Notes: generated by a model from the sequence alone, not told the origin. Positions 26,079 through 34,969 are shown, numbered from the stretch's first letter. The stretch is 64,000 nt of DNA from Achromobacter insolitus (GCF_002209555.1 NZ_NJIF01000005.1:1-64000); one strand, 5' to 3'. A program made the numbers and translations.

Positions 26079-27029
26079 ATGCACACCATCGCGGTCGTCG
26101 CCTTCGCAGGCATCAGCTCCTTCCACCTGTCCGTGCCCTGCATGGTGTTCGGCGACGACCTGGCCCGTCTTGGCGTGCCGCGCTACCGGTTGCTGGTCTG
26201 CGGTGAACAGGCTGGGCCAGTCGCCACAATGTCGGGCTTCGATATCCATGTGCCGCATGACTACTCCGCCCTGGCGGAGGCCGACACGGTCATCGTGCCA
26301 GCCTGGCGCGATCCGGACGAACGTCCCCCTGAAAGCATGTTGCAGGCCTTGCGCGCCGCCCATGGGCGCGGCGCGCGGATCATTGGCTTGTGCCTGGGCG
26401 CTTTTGTGCTGGCCGAGGCGGGACTGCTGGACGGCCGGTCGGCGTCCACGCATTGGGTCTGGAGCGACGACTTCGCCCGCAAGTACCCGCGGATCCGGCT
26501 GGACCGCAAGGCCCTGTATGTGGACGATGGCGACATCCTGACGTCCGCCGGTACCGCCGCCGCCATCGATTGCTGCCTGCACCTGCTGCGTTGCGACCAT
26601 GGCGCGGAGCTGGCGAACCGGGTAGCCCGCCGCATGGTGATGGCGCCGCATCGCGATGGCGGGCAGGCGCAGTACATCGAACGGCCGCTCACGCGGGAGG
26701 ACGGCGGCGATCCGATAAGCGTCGCCATGGAATGGGCCATCGAACACTTGCAGGAACCGTTGGGGCTGGACCGCCTGGCCGACCAAGCCGGGCTGAGCCG
26801 CCGCAATTTCACGCGGCGTTTCAAGCTGAAAACCGGCACGACCGCGACGCAATGGGTGTTGAACCACCGGCTGGCCGCGGCGCAGCGCCTGCTGGAGACC
26901 GGCGTTCTGTCGGTGGACCGAGTGGCCGAGGCGACAGGGTTTGGCTCGACGGTGTCGCTACGCCAGCACTTTACGGCTGCCTTTTCCGTGTCTCCCGCCG
27001 CCTACCGGAAGCAGTTCCGGCAACGCTGA
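26079..27029 (+). CDS. GlxA-family transcriptional regulator (DJ-1/PfpI + AraC HTH)
   Basis: Two-domain regulator of 316 aa. An N-terminal DJ-1/PfpI class-I amidotransferase-like domain covers about residues 1-165 (nucleophile-position GLCLGAFVLAEAGLLDG, and ASTHW). A C-terminal AraC helix-turn-helix pair covers about 215-315 (LDRLADQAGLSRRNFTRRFKLKTG; VAEATGFGSTVSLRQHF). The start at 26079 matches the family N-terminus (HTIAVVAF). It faces the isochorismatase-like hydrolase across about 150 bases and is likely its activator. Confidence 0.92.
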   Translation: MHTIAVVAFAGISSFHLSVPCMVFGDDLARLGVPRYRLLVCGEQAGPVATMSGFDIHVPHDYSALAEADTVIVPAWRDPDERPPESMLQALRAAHGRGARIIGLCLGAFVLAEAGLLDGRSASTHWVWSDDFARKYPRIRLDRKALYVDDGDILTSAGTAAAIDCCLHLLRCDHGAELANRVARRMVMAPHRDGGQAQYIERPLTREDGGDPISVAMEWAIEHLQEPLGLDRLADQAGLSRRNFTRRFKLKTGTTATQWVLNHRLAAAQRLLETGVLSVDRVAEATGFGSTVSLRQHFTAAFSVSPAAYRKQFRQR

Positions 27030-27104
27030 TTGCGACGGCGGCCCGTGAAATAGCGCCGAGCTATCGGGTTGTCCACCCTGCATCAGAAAAAAAGCCTTCC
27101 AATA

Positions 27105-27140
27105 CTTGCCTGAAGCAAATAATAATATGCTTTAGGCAAG
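27105..27140. promoter_or_regulatory. Large inverted repeat before MarR-GNAT gene, probable operator
   Basis: Arms CTTGCCTGAAGCA (27105-27117) and TGCTTTAGGCAAG (27128-27140) match at 12 of 13 positions around the spacer AATAATAATA. It ends 14 bases before the MarR-GNAT ATG, the expected site for MarR autoregulation. No T-run follows, so a terminator for the GlxA-type gene is less likely, though the stem could act as one. Confidence 0.65.
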
Positions 27141-27154
27141 CAATTGGATGTTCC

Positions 27155-28078
27155 ATGACCGGGCAATCGCTCTATGACCGCGCCGAAGCGGTCCGGCATT
27201 TCAACCGTTTCTACACACGCCAGATCGGCGTGCTGCACGAGCATCTGCTCGCGAGCAAATTCTCGTTGACGGAAGTCCGTATTCTTTATGAGCTGGCCCA
27301 CCGGCAGGCGCTCAGCATCTCAGACCTGTGCCGCGAACTGAACCTGGACGCCGGGTATGTCAGCCGGGTGATTTCAGGATTCGAAAAAAACGGCCTGATC
27401 GCCAAGACGCGTTCAGCGGCAGACGCGCGCGTGGGCCTGCTGGAACTGACCGACGCAGGCCGCGAGGCATTTGCTCCGCTCAATGAGGCCTCGCGCAACG
27501 AGATCATCGCCATCCTCAAGCAACTCTCGGAGCCGGCGCAAGCGCAGCTGGTCCATGCCATGAACGAGATCCAGAACCTCCTTAGCGACAACACGCCCCT
27601 GCCCTATGTGCTGCGCGATCCGCGCCCGGGCGACATGGGCTTGGTCGTGGCAAATCAGGCCAGGGTCTATGCGCAAGAGTTCGGCTGGAATTCGGAATAC
27701 GAGGCGTTGGTGGCCGAGATCGTGGCGAAGTTCATCCGGGAATTCGACCGCGCAAGCGAGCGTTGCTGGATCGCGGAGAAGGACGGGAAGATGGTGGGCT
27801 CGGTCTTCGTGGTGCGCCAGGACGAAACGACGGCGAAGCTGCGCTTGTTGTACGTGGACGGTTCCGCGCGCGGCCTGGGCATCGGCCGCCGGCTGGTTGA
27901 CGAATGCCTGCGTTTTGCGCGGCAGGCGGGCTACAAGCGCATGATCCTGTGGACAAATAGCGTGCTGACAGATGCGCGGCGGATCTACGAGAAGGCGGGT
28001 TTTGCGCTGATCGAGGAAGAACCGCACCATAGCTTCGGCAAGGATCTGGTGGGACAGGTCTGGGCGCGGGATCTGTAA
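27155..28078 (+). CDS. MarR-GNAT bifunctional regulator/acetyltransferase
   Basis: Fusion of an N-terminal MarR winged helix (about residues 1-145; SKFSLTEVRILYELAHR, SRVISGFEKNGLIAKTRSAADAR) and a C-terminal GNAT acetyltransferase (about 150-307; acetyl-CoA loop in ARGLGIGRRLVDECLRFARQAGYKRM). MarR-GNAT fusions of about 310 aa are a known family. It starts just after a large palindrome. The frame is open far upstream but those codons overlap the GlxA-type gene in another frame and are not real. Substrate and ligand unknown; the EamA transporter follows 27 bases downstream and may be co-regulated. Confidence 0.93.
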   Translation: MTGQSLYDRAEAVRHFNRFYTRQIGVLHEHLLASKFSLTEVRILYELAHRQALSISDLCRELNLDAGYVSRVISGFEKNGLIAKTRSAADARVGLLELTDAGREAFAPLNEASRNEIIAILKQLSEPAQAQLVHAMNEIQNLLSDNTPLPYVLRDPRPGDMGLVVANQARVYAQEFGWNSEYEALVAEIVAKFIREFDRASERCWIAEKDGKMVGSVFVVRQDETTAKLRLLYVDGSARGLGIGRRLVDECLRFARQAGYKRMILWTNSVLTDARRIYEKAGFALIEEEPHHSFGKDLVGQVWARDL

Positions 28079-28105
28079 GGAACGCGATGCCCTTCTTGCA
28101 CTCGA

Positions 28106-29077
28106 ATGAAATGCATATTGCGGACAGGCGCGGCTGCGGTGAGTGAACGCGCCCAGGCCATCTGCGCCGCCACCGTCACGGGCGCGCTTGTGGGGGCCGC
28201 GATGGTCTCCACACGCGCAGTATCGAGCGACGTGTCGGCGGAGACGCTGGCATTCCTGCGCTATGCCATCGGGGCGGCCGTGCTTGCCGCGCCCATGCTG
28301 CGGCGCTGGTCGGTACGGTTTACGGCCAAGGATTTCTGTGCGGTGGCGGGCCTGGGCATCCTGCAGTTCGCGATGCTGATATTGCTGTTGAACTACGCGC
28401 TGGCGCGACTGCCGGCCGCCACCTGCGCGCTGGTGTTTTCCACGCTGCCGCTGGTGACCCTGTGCCTGGCGATTGCCACGGGACGGGAACGGTTCAGTTG
28501 GCCGCGGCTGATCGGCGCGGGCGTGGCGGTCTCGGGTATTGCGCTATTGCTGCAACCCTCCGCCGCCGTGGCGGGCGGCGCCGCGGACAGCTGGGCTTGG
28601 GCCGCGTTGTTGGGCGCGACGATTATCGGCGCAGCTTGCAGTCTTTTGTATCGTCCGTATCTGCGCCGCTATCCATCCATGTATGTCAGCGTGGTGGCGA
28701 TGCTTGTGTCGGTCCTGTTCCTGGCGGGCGTCTGCCTCGTACGAAACGCGCCATTGCTGCCCAGCCTGTCGGGCTTTCAATGGGCGAATGTGATGTTCAT
28801 CGGGCTTTCCAGCGCGGTGGGCTATTTCTGCCTGCTGTGGGCGCTGAGCCGCCTGGAGGCGAGCCGGGTCATGTCGTTTCAGGCGCTGGCGCCGATCACG
28901 GCAGTCTTGATCGAGCTGTTAATTGGCTCGTATCCGCTGAGCTGGCGCCTGACGGGGGCTTTTATTCTGGTGTTGGCCGGCGTCTGGTTCGGCACGCACG
29001 AACGGCGTCCGACCGCACCCGAGAGCGCCGCTAGCCCCGCCGCTGGACCGCCAAATCCATTCAGGTCTGCGGATTGA
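28106..29077 (+). CDS. EamA/DMT-family transporter
   Basis: Ten-helix drug/metabolite transporter of the EamA type, 323 aa, with two repeated EamA halves (about 20-150 and 165-300). Motifs such as LAFLRYAIGAAVLAAPML and LLLNYALARLPAATCALVFSTLPLVTLCLA match the first half, and SSAVGYFCLLWALSRLEASRVMSFQALAPITAVL the second. It is probably an exporter of small metabolites or amino acids. It lies 27 bases after the MarR-GNAT gene and could be its regulated partner. A GTG at 28139 is an alternative start. Its last 17 bases overlap the convergent HD gene. Confidence 0.9.
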   Translation: MKCILRTGAAAVSERAQAICAATVTGALVGAAMVSTRAVSSDVSAETLAFLRYAIGAAVLAAPMLRRWSVRFTAKDFCAVAGLGILQFAMLILLLNYALARLPAATCALVFSTLPLVTLCLAIATGRERFSWPRLIGAGVAVSGIALLLQPSAAVAGGAADSWAWAALLGATIIGAACSLLYRPYLRRYPSMYVSVVAMLVSVLFLAGVCLVRNAPLLPSLSGFQWANVMFIGLSSAVGYFCLLWALSRLEASRVMSFQALAPITAVLIELLIGSYPLSWRLTGAFILVLAGVWFGTHERRPTAPESAASPAAGPPNPFRSAD

Positions 29078-29633
29078 TCCGGGCGCGCGTCTTCTCGTCC
29101 AGGATAGTGCGCATCAAGGCAAACAAGGGATCCGTATCGGTGTGCTTTTGGCCGTAGGTCAGGTTGAAGCCGTAATCAAAATCCGGCGGATTCAAGCCCT
29201 GCGTGTGCTGGAGGATGGTTTCGAGTTTGTCCAGGGCCTTGACGGCTTTGGCCTCCGGCGTTGCGGCGTCCTCGTATTCCTGCCAAAGCGCCAGGATGCC
29301 CGCCCGCTGTTTCTCATCCAGCGAGAGGGTCAGGTGCAGCAGGTCGGACTTTTCCTGCTCGCTCTTGTCCGGATGACGGTGTTTTTCGATGGCAGGAACG
29401 TCGCCGTGAATCGCCTCGCCCAGGTCATGGATCACACATAGCTTCAAGACCTTGAGCATGTCCAGGCCGGCCAGTTCGTCTTCAAAAGCCATCGCCATCA
29501 GGCACAGGCGCCAGCTATGCTCGGCCGTGCTTTCGGGACGGCCGGTAGACGTGAACCCGCTACGCAGCACGCTTTTGAGTTTTTCGGCTTCCTGAAGAAA
29601 AGCCAACCGGCCTTTGATGTCTTCGATATTCAT
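29061..29633 (-). CDS. HD-domain phosphohydrolase (YfbR/HDDC2-like)
   Basis: Cytoplasmic HD-domain protein of 190 aa, like the YfbR/HDDC2 group of 5'-deoxynucleotidases. Metal-binding residues are visible: H in STAEHSWR, HD in CVIHDLGEAIHGDVPA, and D in KALDKLETILQH. ATG 29633 (MNIEDIKGRLAFLQEAEKLKSVLR) is preferred to an upstream in-frame start that adds a Pro/Ala-rich tail. It is convergent with the EamA gene and overlaps it by 17 bases. Confidence 0.9.
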   Translation of the reverse strand: MNIEDIKGRLAFLQEAEKLKSVLRSGFTSTGRPESTAEHSWRLCLMAMAFEDELAGLDMLKVLKLCVIHDLGEAIHGDVPAIEKHRHPDKSEQEKSDLLHLTLSLDEKQRAGILALWQEYEDAATPEAKAVKALDKLETILQHTQGLNPPDFDYGFNLTYGQKHTDTDPLFALMRTILDEKTRARINPQT

Positions 29634-29710
29634 GCTTGGTCTCAGCCTGGCGGCCTGCGGCGCGGCAACTGGCGGCGCCGGCATCACGGGTGGGGCGGTA
29701 CGGGAATATC

Positions 29711-30094
29711 TTATTTCTCAGGCGCGAAAATCACTTGAACCGGCGCATTCGGTTTGAACGTGCTGGCCCTGGGGCCATTCTTTGGGTCGAACGCAGGATG
29801 CCACGCCCTGAGTTCCGTATCGGACGTCCATTCCAGTTGCAGCTGCTCGTCGGGCGAATATGAGTCGAACTGGGTCAGCGCTGCTATGAAGGCATTGCAT
29901 TTTTCGGACACGCCGGATTCAAGAACGGAAACCTGCGTCTTCTCCGCCCAGGTCAAGGACCCACGTTGAGGGCATTTGCGGACTTCGACGTGATACTTCC
30001 CGCCGGGCGAAGGCAGATCGGCGATGATCTTGTCGGGACCGCAAGCCGTCAGGAGCATCGAGGACAGCAATATGAGCGGGATGCTTTTTTTCAT
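29711..30094 (-). CDS. Small lipoprotein of unknown function
   Basis: Lipoprotein of 127 aa with a type-II signal peptide; the lipobox LTAC is at about residues 15-18. The mature part contains two further Cys (KCPQRG, EKCNAF) that may form a disulphide and has no recognised domain. An AAGG ribosome site precedes ATG 30094. It is in the same orientation as the HD gene, 77 bases before its start. The lipoprotein call is strong; function unknown. Confidence 0.8.
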   Translation of the reverse strand: MKKSIPLILLSSMLLTACGPDKIIADLPSPGGKYHVEVRKCPQRGSLTWAEKTQVSVLESGVSEKCNAFIAALTQFDSYSPDEQLQLEWTSDTELRAWHPAFDPKNGPRASTFKPNAPVQVIFAPEK

Positions 30095-30338
30095 TGAATG
30101 GCCTTCTGACCGTCAAAGAGGTCGATCCACGAAAACCACCGCATGATAACTTGCCACGCGGCACACGCCATTGAAGCCCACGAGTTCCCGCAGGGATAAG
30201 CGATGAAAACGTCTATGCGATATTCAGAATCTTGACCACACGCCCCGAAGCCTCGCATGCCGATAACCCTGACCGAACTGGAGCAATAGCGGTTGCCTCA
30301 TTCGCGGGTCATATGTCCGAGCTCAGCCTGGGAATCGA

Positions 30339-31484
30339 TCAGCGAAAGCGCAAATGCCGCCGCTGCAGCTCCGCGACAGAACGGCATCCCATCAGCTTCA
30401 TGGCGCGCTCGATCTCTACCCGCATCAGCTCCAACGCCCGCTCCACGCCCGGGCGGCCCGCCGCCGCCAGCGGGAACAGGTAATAGCGGCCGAGTCCCAC
30501 CGCCTTGGCGCCCAGGGCCAGGGCCTTGAGCACATGGGTGCCGCGCTGCACGCCGCCGTCCATCATCACATCGATGCGATCGCCCACCGCATCGACGATT
30601 TCCGCCAACTGGTCGAAGGCGCTGCGCGAGCCGTCCAGTTGGCGGCCGCCGTGATTGGACAGGACGATGCCAGTGCAGCCGATATCGACCGCGCGTCTGG
30701 CGTCCTCCACCGACATCACGCCTTTCAGGCAGAACTGGCCGCCCCACTGCCGCACCATGTCGGCGACATCGTCCCAGGTCATCGCCGGGTCCAGCATGTC
30801 GGTGAAGTAGCGGCTGATGGACATCGCGCCTTTGCCCATGTCGACGTGGCTGTCCAGTTGCGGCAGGCGGAAACGTTCGTGGGTGAGGTAGTTGAGCGCC
30901 CACGCCGGCTTGGCCGCAAACTGTGCGATGCCGGCCAGGTTCAGCCTGAACGGAATGGCAAAGCCCGTGCGTTTGTCGCGTTCGCGGTTGCCGCCGGTAA
31001 TGCTGTCCACGGTCAGCATCATGACCTGGACGCCGGCCGCTTTGGCGCGCGCCATCATCTCGCGGTTCAGGCCCCGGTCCTTGTGGAAGTAGAACTGGTA
31101 GACCTGGGGGCCGCCGCTGATCTGGCGGGCCTCTTCCAGGCTGACGGTGCCCAGCGACGACACCCCGAACATGGTGCCGAACTTGCCCGCGGCGGCCGCA
31201 ACGGCGCGCTCACCGTCGTGATGGAACAAACGCTGCAAGGCGGTCGGCGAGCAATAGACCGGCAGCGCCAGCTTCTGCCCCATGACGGTGACGGACATGT
31301 CCACCTCTGCCACGCCGCGCAATACGTCGGGCAGGAGGTCGCAGGATTCGAAGGCCGCCGTATTGCGGCGGTAGGTGGTTTCATCGTCGGCCGCGCCGTC
31401 GATGTAGTTGAAGATGGGGCCGGGCAACCGCTGGCGAGCCATGCGGCGAAAGTCGTGGAAGTTCTGGCACTGGTTCAGACGCAT
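30339..31484 (-). CDS. FMN-dependent alpha-hydroxyacid dehydrogenase (L-lactate dehydrogenase-like)
   Basis: FMN-dependent 2-hydroxyacid dehydrogenase/oxidase of the LldD family, 381 aa. The family signature SNHGGRQLDGS contains the catalytic His and substrate Arg, and the FMN/phosphate site is DGGVQRGTHVLKALALGAKAVGLGR. The N-terminal FDFRRMARQRLPGPIFNYIDGAADDE matches the (beta/alpha)8 family start. ATG 31484 follows AAAGGTC; the longer frame to 31565 is not supported. It is a stand-alone gene. Lactate is the likely but unproven substrate. Confidence 0.92.
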   Translation of the reverse strand: MRLNQCQNFHDFRRMARQRLPGPIFNYIDGAADDETTYRRNTAAFESCDLLPDVLRGVAEVDMSVTVMGQKLALPVYCSPTALQRLFHHDGERAVAAAAGKFGTMFGVSSLGTVSLEEARQISGGPQVYQFYFHKDRGLNREMMARAKAAGVQVMMLTVDSITGGNRERDKRTGFAIPFRLNLAGIAQFAAKPAWALNYLTHERFRLPQLDSHVDMGKGAMSISRYFTDMLDPAMTWDDVADMVRQWGGQFCLKGVMSVEDARRAVDIGCTGIVLSNHGGRQLDGSRSAFDQLAEIVDAVGDRIDVMMDGGVQRGTHVLKALALGAKAVGLGRYYLFPLAAAGRPGVERALELMRVEIERAMKLMGCRSVAELQRRHLRFR

Positions 31485-31648
31485 GGGTAGACCTTTATCG
31501 ACACTACACGCATAGACAGCCGGAGCCCCCGAATGGAGCGGGAGGCATTGTAGACCCACCGCCATGCTTCCTTGGCCATCGACGTGATGGTCAAGGGGAA
31601 GATCGTGTTAAATGCGGTCTATTGCAACAGGATCGGAATACCCCCGGA

Positions 31649-31987
31649 ATGCCTCACCCTCTGCTCAAACCCGTCGCCTTGGCGGCGGCCGCCTTCCTGT
31701 CGCTGGGAGCCGCAACGGCTTCGGCGCAAGCGAACCTCGAGCGGGCCACCTCCTTGGCCCAGATTCACGCAATCATGGAATATTGCGGGGTGCTCACCCC
31801 CGAGCTGCTGGACATCCTGAAGAAACGGCAGCAATCAGCCACACGCGAGTCAGGTGTGTCGTCCCTGGTGTTCGATGCGGAGTATCTGCGCGCCTACACG
31901 AAGGCGCGCACGGCCATGGCGGATTTTGGGGAAGAAGAGAAGGAACTGACCTGTCAACCCATGCGGGCCATGGCGGGACAGGATTGA
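31649..31987 (+). CDS. Small secreted protein of unknown function
   Basis: A 112-aa protein with a Sec signal peptide (about residues 1-29; PHPLLKPVALAAAAFLSLGAATASAQ). The mature region has two Cys (EYCGV, LTCQP) that probably form a disulphide and a charged middle (DILKKRQQSATRES). ATG 31649 is chosen; an upstream TTG at 31622 is not needed. No domain is recognised. The VOC gene follows 66 bases downstream. Confidence 0.7.
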   Translation: MPHPLLKPVALAAAAFLSLGAATASAQANLERATSLAQIHAIMEYCGVLTPELLDILKKRQQSATRESGVSSLVFDAEYLRAYTKARTAMADFGEEEKELTCQPMRAMAGQD

Positions 31988-32053
31988 GCGGGGCGCCACG
32001 CCGATGGCCTGGCCTTCCGAACTTGGCCCCTTGTTGATTACCAGGAGCGATGC

Positions 32054-32485
32054 ATGGCGCAGAAAGAACGACACAAAGGCCGGTTGATCGATCACATCGG
32101 GCTGGTCGTGCGCGACCTGCCGGCCAGCAAGGCCTTCTACACCGCGGTGTTCAACGCCTTGAAGATCCCCATCGGCGGATCCGACGACAAGAATTTCTGG
32201 GCGGATGAGCTGTTTATCTCTGCGCCCGGCAGCGCCGAGGTACAAGGCGCGCTGACCGGCCGCGTGCACCTGGCGTTCCAGGCGGAAGACCAGGCGATGG
32301 TGAACGCCTTCTACGAAGCAGCAATGGCGCACGGCGGCCGGGACAACGGCCCGCCGGGCGAGCGCGCCGCCTACCATGCTGGGTACTACGCCGCCTTTGT
32401 GCTCGACCCGGATGGCAACAACATTGAAGCCGTCACGCGCGCGGGGGCCGAGCGCAGCGCGGCTTCGGTGCGGATCGCCTACTGA
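32054..32485 (+). CDS. VOC-family (glyoxalase-like) protein
   Basis: A vicinal-oxygen-chelate fold protein of 143 aa. It has IDHIGLVVRDLPASKAFYTAVF at the start and GYYAAFVLDPDGNNIEAV at the end, the two betaalphabeta-beta halves. An AGGAG ribosome site precedes ATG 32054. Metal ligands would be H in DHIG, H in VHLAFQ and E in NIEAV. Substrate unknown. It is convergent with the second VOC gene (28 bases between stops), which belongs to the other group. Confidence 0.9.
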   Translation: MAQKERHKGRLIDHIGLVVRDLPASKAFYTAVFNALKIPIGGSDDKNFWADELFISAPGSAEVQGALTGRVHLAFQAEDQAMVNAFYEAAMAHGGRDNGPPGERAAYHAGYYAAFVLDPDGNNIEAVTRAGAERSAASVRIAY

Positions 32486-32513
32486 CCGCGCCGCCCTCGC
32501 CCGGGGCCGGACC

Positions 32514-32930
32514 TCATGCGCCGCTACGCGGCGCCTGGATCATCTTCCAGCCATTGCCCGCGGGGTCGCGAAAACCGGCGTCCACGCTGCCGTAACGCTC
32601 GATGGGTTCCTGCGTGAATTCAACACCCTGGGCCCGCAGCCGAGCATAGCTTTCGCGGCAGTCCGCCACGTGCAGGACCAGGGGCGGCATGGCCCCCTTG
32701 GCTACCATGGCGCGCAGCGTTTGCGCAGTGGCCTCGTCATGGACGGGCGGCCCGGGCGCAAACAAACCCAGCTGGAACGAGGGCTGATCCGGATGCTGCA
32801 CCGTCAGCCACCGATACGGCCCGTTGCGCACGTCCGTATGGACACGAAATCCGAGCTTGTCCACGTAGAATGCCAGCGCCTCGTCCTGATCCTCCACGTA
32901 CACGCCCGCCACACTGATGCCTTGGTTCAT
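32514..32930 (-). CDS. VOC-family protein co-transcribed with the MocR-AraC regulator
   Basis: A VOC protein of 138 aa: VAGVYVEDQDEALAFYVDKLGF at the N-terminus and SVDAGFRDPAGNGWKMIQ at the C-terminus. Its ATG (32930) overlaps the regulator's TGA (ATGA), and an excellent AAGGAGGT lies inside the regulator's last codons. The pair is therefore a coupled operon. In other bacteria VOC proteins of this type often follow a stand-alone AraC regulator that looks like this regulator's C-terminal domain. Ligand unknown. Confidence 0.9.
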   Translation of the reverse strand: MNQGISVAGVYVEDQDEALAFYVDKLGFRVHTDVRNGPYRWLTVQHPDQPSFQLGLFAPGPPVHDEATAQTLRAMVAKGAMPPLVLHVADCRESYARLRAQGVEFTQEPIERYGSVDAGFRDPAGNGWKMIQAPRSGA

Positions 32931-34936
32931 AAGACCTCCTTGGTTGATGGGGGCAATTTACCGTCGGCCTCGCGGCGGCGCTTCTCCAAAACGGCGATTT
33001 TGAGATCGGGGCGCTGTGCGGCCTTCACGACGCAGGCGGGCACGCGGTCCAGCGCCTGCATGTCGGCGCGGGCCCGCGCGCGCATGGCGCTAGGGCTGAG
33101 TCCGGTAATGTCGCGAAAGACGCGACTGTAGGTGCCCAGGCTTTCCCAGCCCGTGGCATAGGCGATTTCGGTGACGCTCCGCTCCGTGTCCCGCAGCAGG
33201 GCCACGCTTTGTTCGATGCGCCGCGTCAGCAGATAGCGGTGAGGCGGAAGACCGAAGGCCCGTTTGAAGGAGTGGGCGAAATGGGCCTTGGAGATGCCGC
33301 TGACCTCGGCCAATCGCTCCACCGGCCAGGCTTCCTGCGACGCCGCGTCCATGCGGTCCTTGACACGCAGCAAGCGGCGCAGCAAGGCCGGATCCTGCGG
33401 CGGGTCCGCTCCCGGCGCCGCTTGCCGCAACAGCGGTCCCAGCTTCAGCAAGGCCGTTTCGTCTACCGCGCTAAAGCCCACCACGACGCCCGGGGGCAAG
33501 TCCACCTTGCGGCAAAACTCCGCGACCGGCTGCATGCCGACGCCCGCGCCGCGAGCCGCCGCCACGGCCTGGGCCACGTCCCAGCCGGGCGGCAACCACC
33601 ACAGCAGATGAAAACCCGCGTGCTCGCCGCCGACGCGCAACTCTTCGGCGCCTACCGCCTGCCGCAACGCGCGCAGCGCAGCGTCGCGCCGCCGCGCGTA
33701 CACGCCACGCGCCTTGCGCACATGGCGCGCGAAGCTGCCATCCCGCAGAAAAGCCGCCAGCGTCATCTGTTCGATGATGCTGGGCGAACGCCCTGCCCGA
33801 CGGCGCGCCCGCACGAACGCCGGCGCCAATTCCTTGGGCACCACCGCGTAACCGATACGCAAGGCGTTGAACAAGGTCTTGTTGAAGCTGCCGCAGTGTA
33901 TGACGCGATCGGCGCTGTCCAGGCTTTTCAAGGCAGCCAACGGCGCGCCGTCATAGCTGAACTCGCTGTCGTAGTCGTCTTCGACGATCCAGCAACCGGC
34001 CTGCGCGGCCCAGTCCAGCAATTCCAGGCGGCGCGACACCGACATGGTGGCGCCAGTGGGTGACTGATGTGCAGGAGTGACATGGACGAGTTTCACATCG
34101 CGCTGGCGCCTGGCCTGCGCCACGGGAAAGCCTTCGGCGTCGATGGCCAGCGGAACGATATGCCGGGTGTAGTGGCCGAAGATCGGCTCGGCGTTGAGGT
34201 AGCCCGGGTCCTCGATCAGCACCCTGTCCTGAGGCTGAAGCAAGAGGTGGCCGCAGAGATCCAGGCCGTCCCGGATGCCGCTCAAGACGATGACCTGGTC
34301 CGGGTCGCAACTGATGCCACGCGCCGCGCCCAGGTAGCGGGCAATCTGCTCGCGCAAAGGGCGCCAGCCTTGGGGTTCATCATTGGCAAGCTGGGCAGGC
34401 GTGACGCTTCGGGCGCTGGCGAGCAACCCTTTGCGCCAGCGCTCCATGGGAAAGAGCGCTGCGTCGGCACTGCGGGAGAAAAACAGGGAATTCTGCGGCG
34501 TGGCCGTGAAGATCGCGGCAAGATGCGGCATGGGCGGCATAGGCGGCGACGGATGGGTTGTCGGCGCGGGTCGTGGCGCGCCAGCCTCGGATGCCCCGGC
34601 GTCCTCCCCTGGCAGCCCGGCGCGAAAGAAATTGTCCGGGATCACCGCGGCCACATAGGTGCCCGAGCCGACCGTACCCGCGGTATAGCCTTCACTGCGC
34701 AGTTGGTCGTAGGCCGCCTCGACCGTGGAGCGCGCAATGTGCCAGCTTTCCGCCAGGCTCCGCGTGGACGGCAGGCGCGCGCCAGACGGCAGCGCCCCCT
34801 TCAGGATGCGTTCGCGGATCTCGCGATAGACCCAGGCCTGCTTGGATTCCCCGCGCCGCGGCGCATCCATGGGCAGGTCCAGGCTGGCTTCCTGGCGCCT
34901 GGGGCTGGCGTTTTTCGCGGAAAGTGGCTTGCTCAT
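32927..34936 (-). CDS. GntR-aminotransferase (MocR) - AraC triple-domain regulator fusion
   Basis: A 669-aa transcription factor with three parts. A GntR winged helix covers about residues 31-95 (GALPSGARLPSTRSLAESW, ARSTVEAAYDQLRSEGYT). A class-I aminotransferase domain covers about 140-505, with TPAHQSPTGATMS, VEDDYDSEF and PLP-Lys K353 in HCGSFNKTL. An AraC helix-turn-helix domain covers about 515-625 (VERLAEVSGISKAHFAHSFKRAFG; VTEIAYATGWESLGTYSRVFRDITG). Typical MocR proteins of about 480-500 aa end near residue 505. The AraC part starts DPALLRRLLRVKDRMDAAS, like stand-alone AraC proteins of AraC-VOC operons. It faces the reductase-M24 gene and is probably its regulator. Confidence 0.92.
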   Translation of the reverse strand: MSKPLSAKNASPRRQEASLDLPMDAPRRGESKQAWVYREIRERILKGALPSGARLPSTRSLAESWHIARSTVEAAYDQLRSEGYTAGTVGSGTYVAAVIPDNFFRAGLPGEDAGASEAGAPRPAPTTHPSPPMPPMPHLAAIFTATPQNSLFFSRSADAALFPMERWRKGLLASARSVTPAQLANDEPQGWRPLREQIARYLGAARGISCDPDQVIVLSGIRDGLDLCGHLLLQPQDRVLIEDPGYLNAEPIFGHYTRHIVPLAIDAEGFPVAQARRQRDVKLVHVTPAHQSPTGATMSVSRRLELLDWAAQAGCWIVEDDYDSEFSYDGAPLAALKSLDSADRVIHCGSFNKTLFNALRIGYAVVPKELAPAFVRARRRAGRSPSIIEQMTLAAFLRDGSFARHVRKARGVYARRRDAALRALRQAVGAEELRVGGEHAGFHLLWWLPPGWDVAQAVAAARGAGVGMQPVAEFCRKVDLPPGVVVGFSAVDETALLKLGPLLRQAAPGADPPQDPALLRRLLRVKDRMDAASQEAWPVERLAEVSGISKAHFAHSFKRAFGLPPHRYLLTRRIEQSVALLRDTERSVTEIAYATGWESLGTYSRVFRDITGLSPSAMRARARADMQALDRVPACVVKAAQRPDLKIAVLEKRRREADGKLPPSTKEVL

Positions 34937-34946
34937 ATTGACAGAA

Positions 34947-34969
34947 ATGGCTCTATTTCACATAGCCAT
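34947..34969. promoter_or_regulatory. Inverted repeat in divergent gap of MocR-AraC and reductase-M24 genes
   Basis: ATGGCT-ctatttcacat-AGCCAT lies 11 bases from the regulator start (34936) in an 88-base gap to the ATG at 35025. The repeat is perfect in both 6-base arms. It is the obvious candidate binding site for the regulator. CTAT/ATAG repeats surround it, and direct-plus-inverted repeats are usual for MocR operators. Confidence 0.58.

Noticed and set aside
26390..27154. Upstream continuation of the MarR-GNAT frame
   Set aside because: It lies in another frame of the GlxA-type gene and crosses the palindrome; the family start at 27155 fits.
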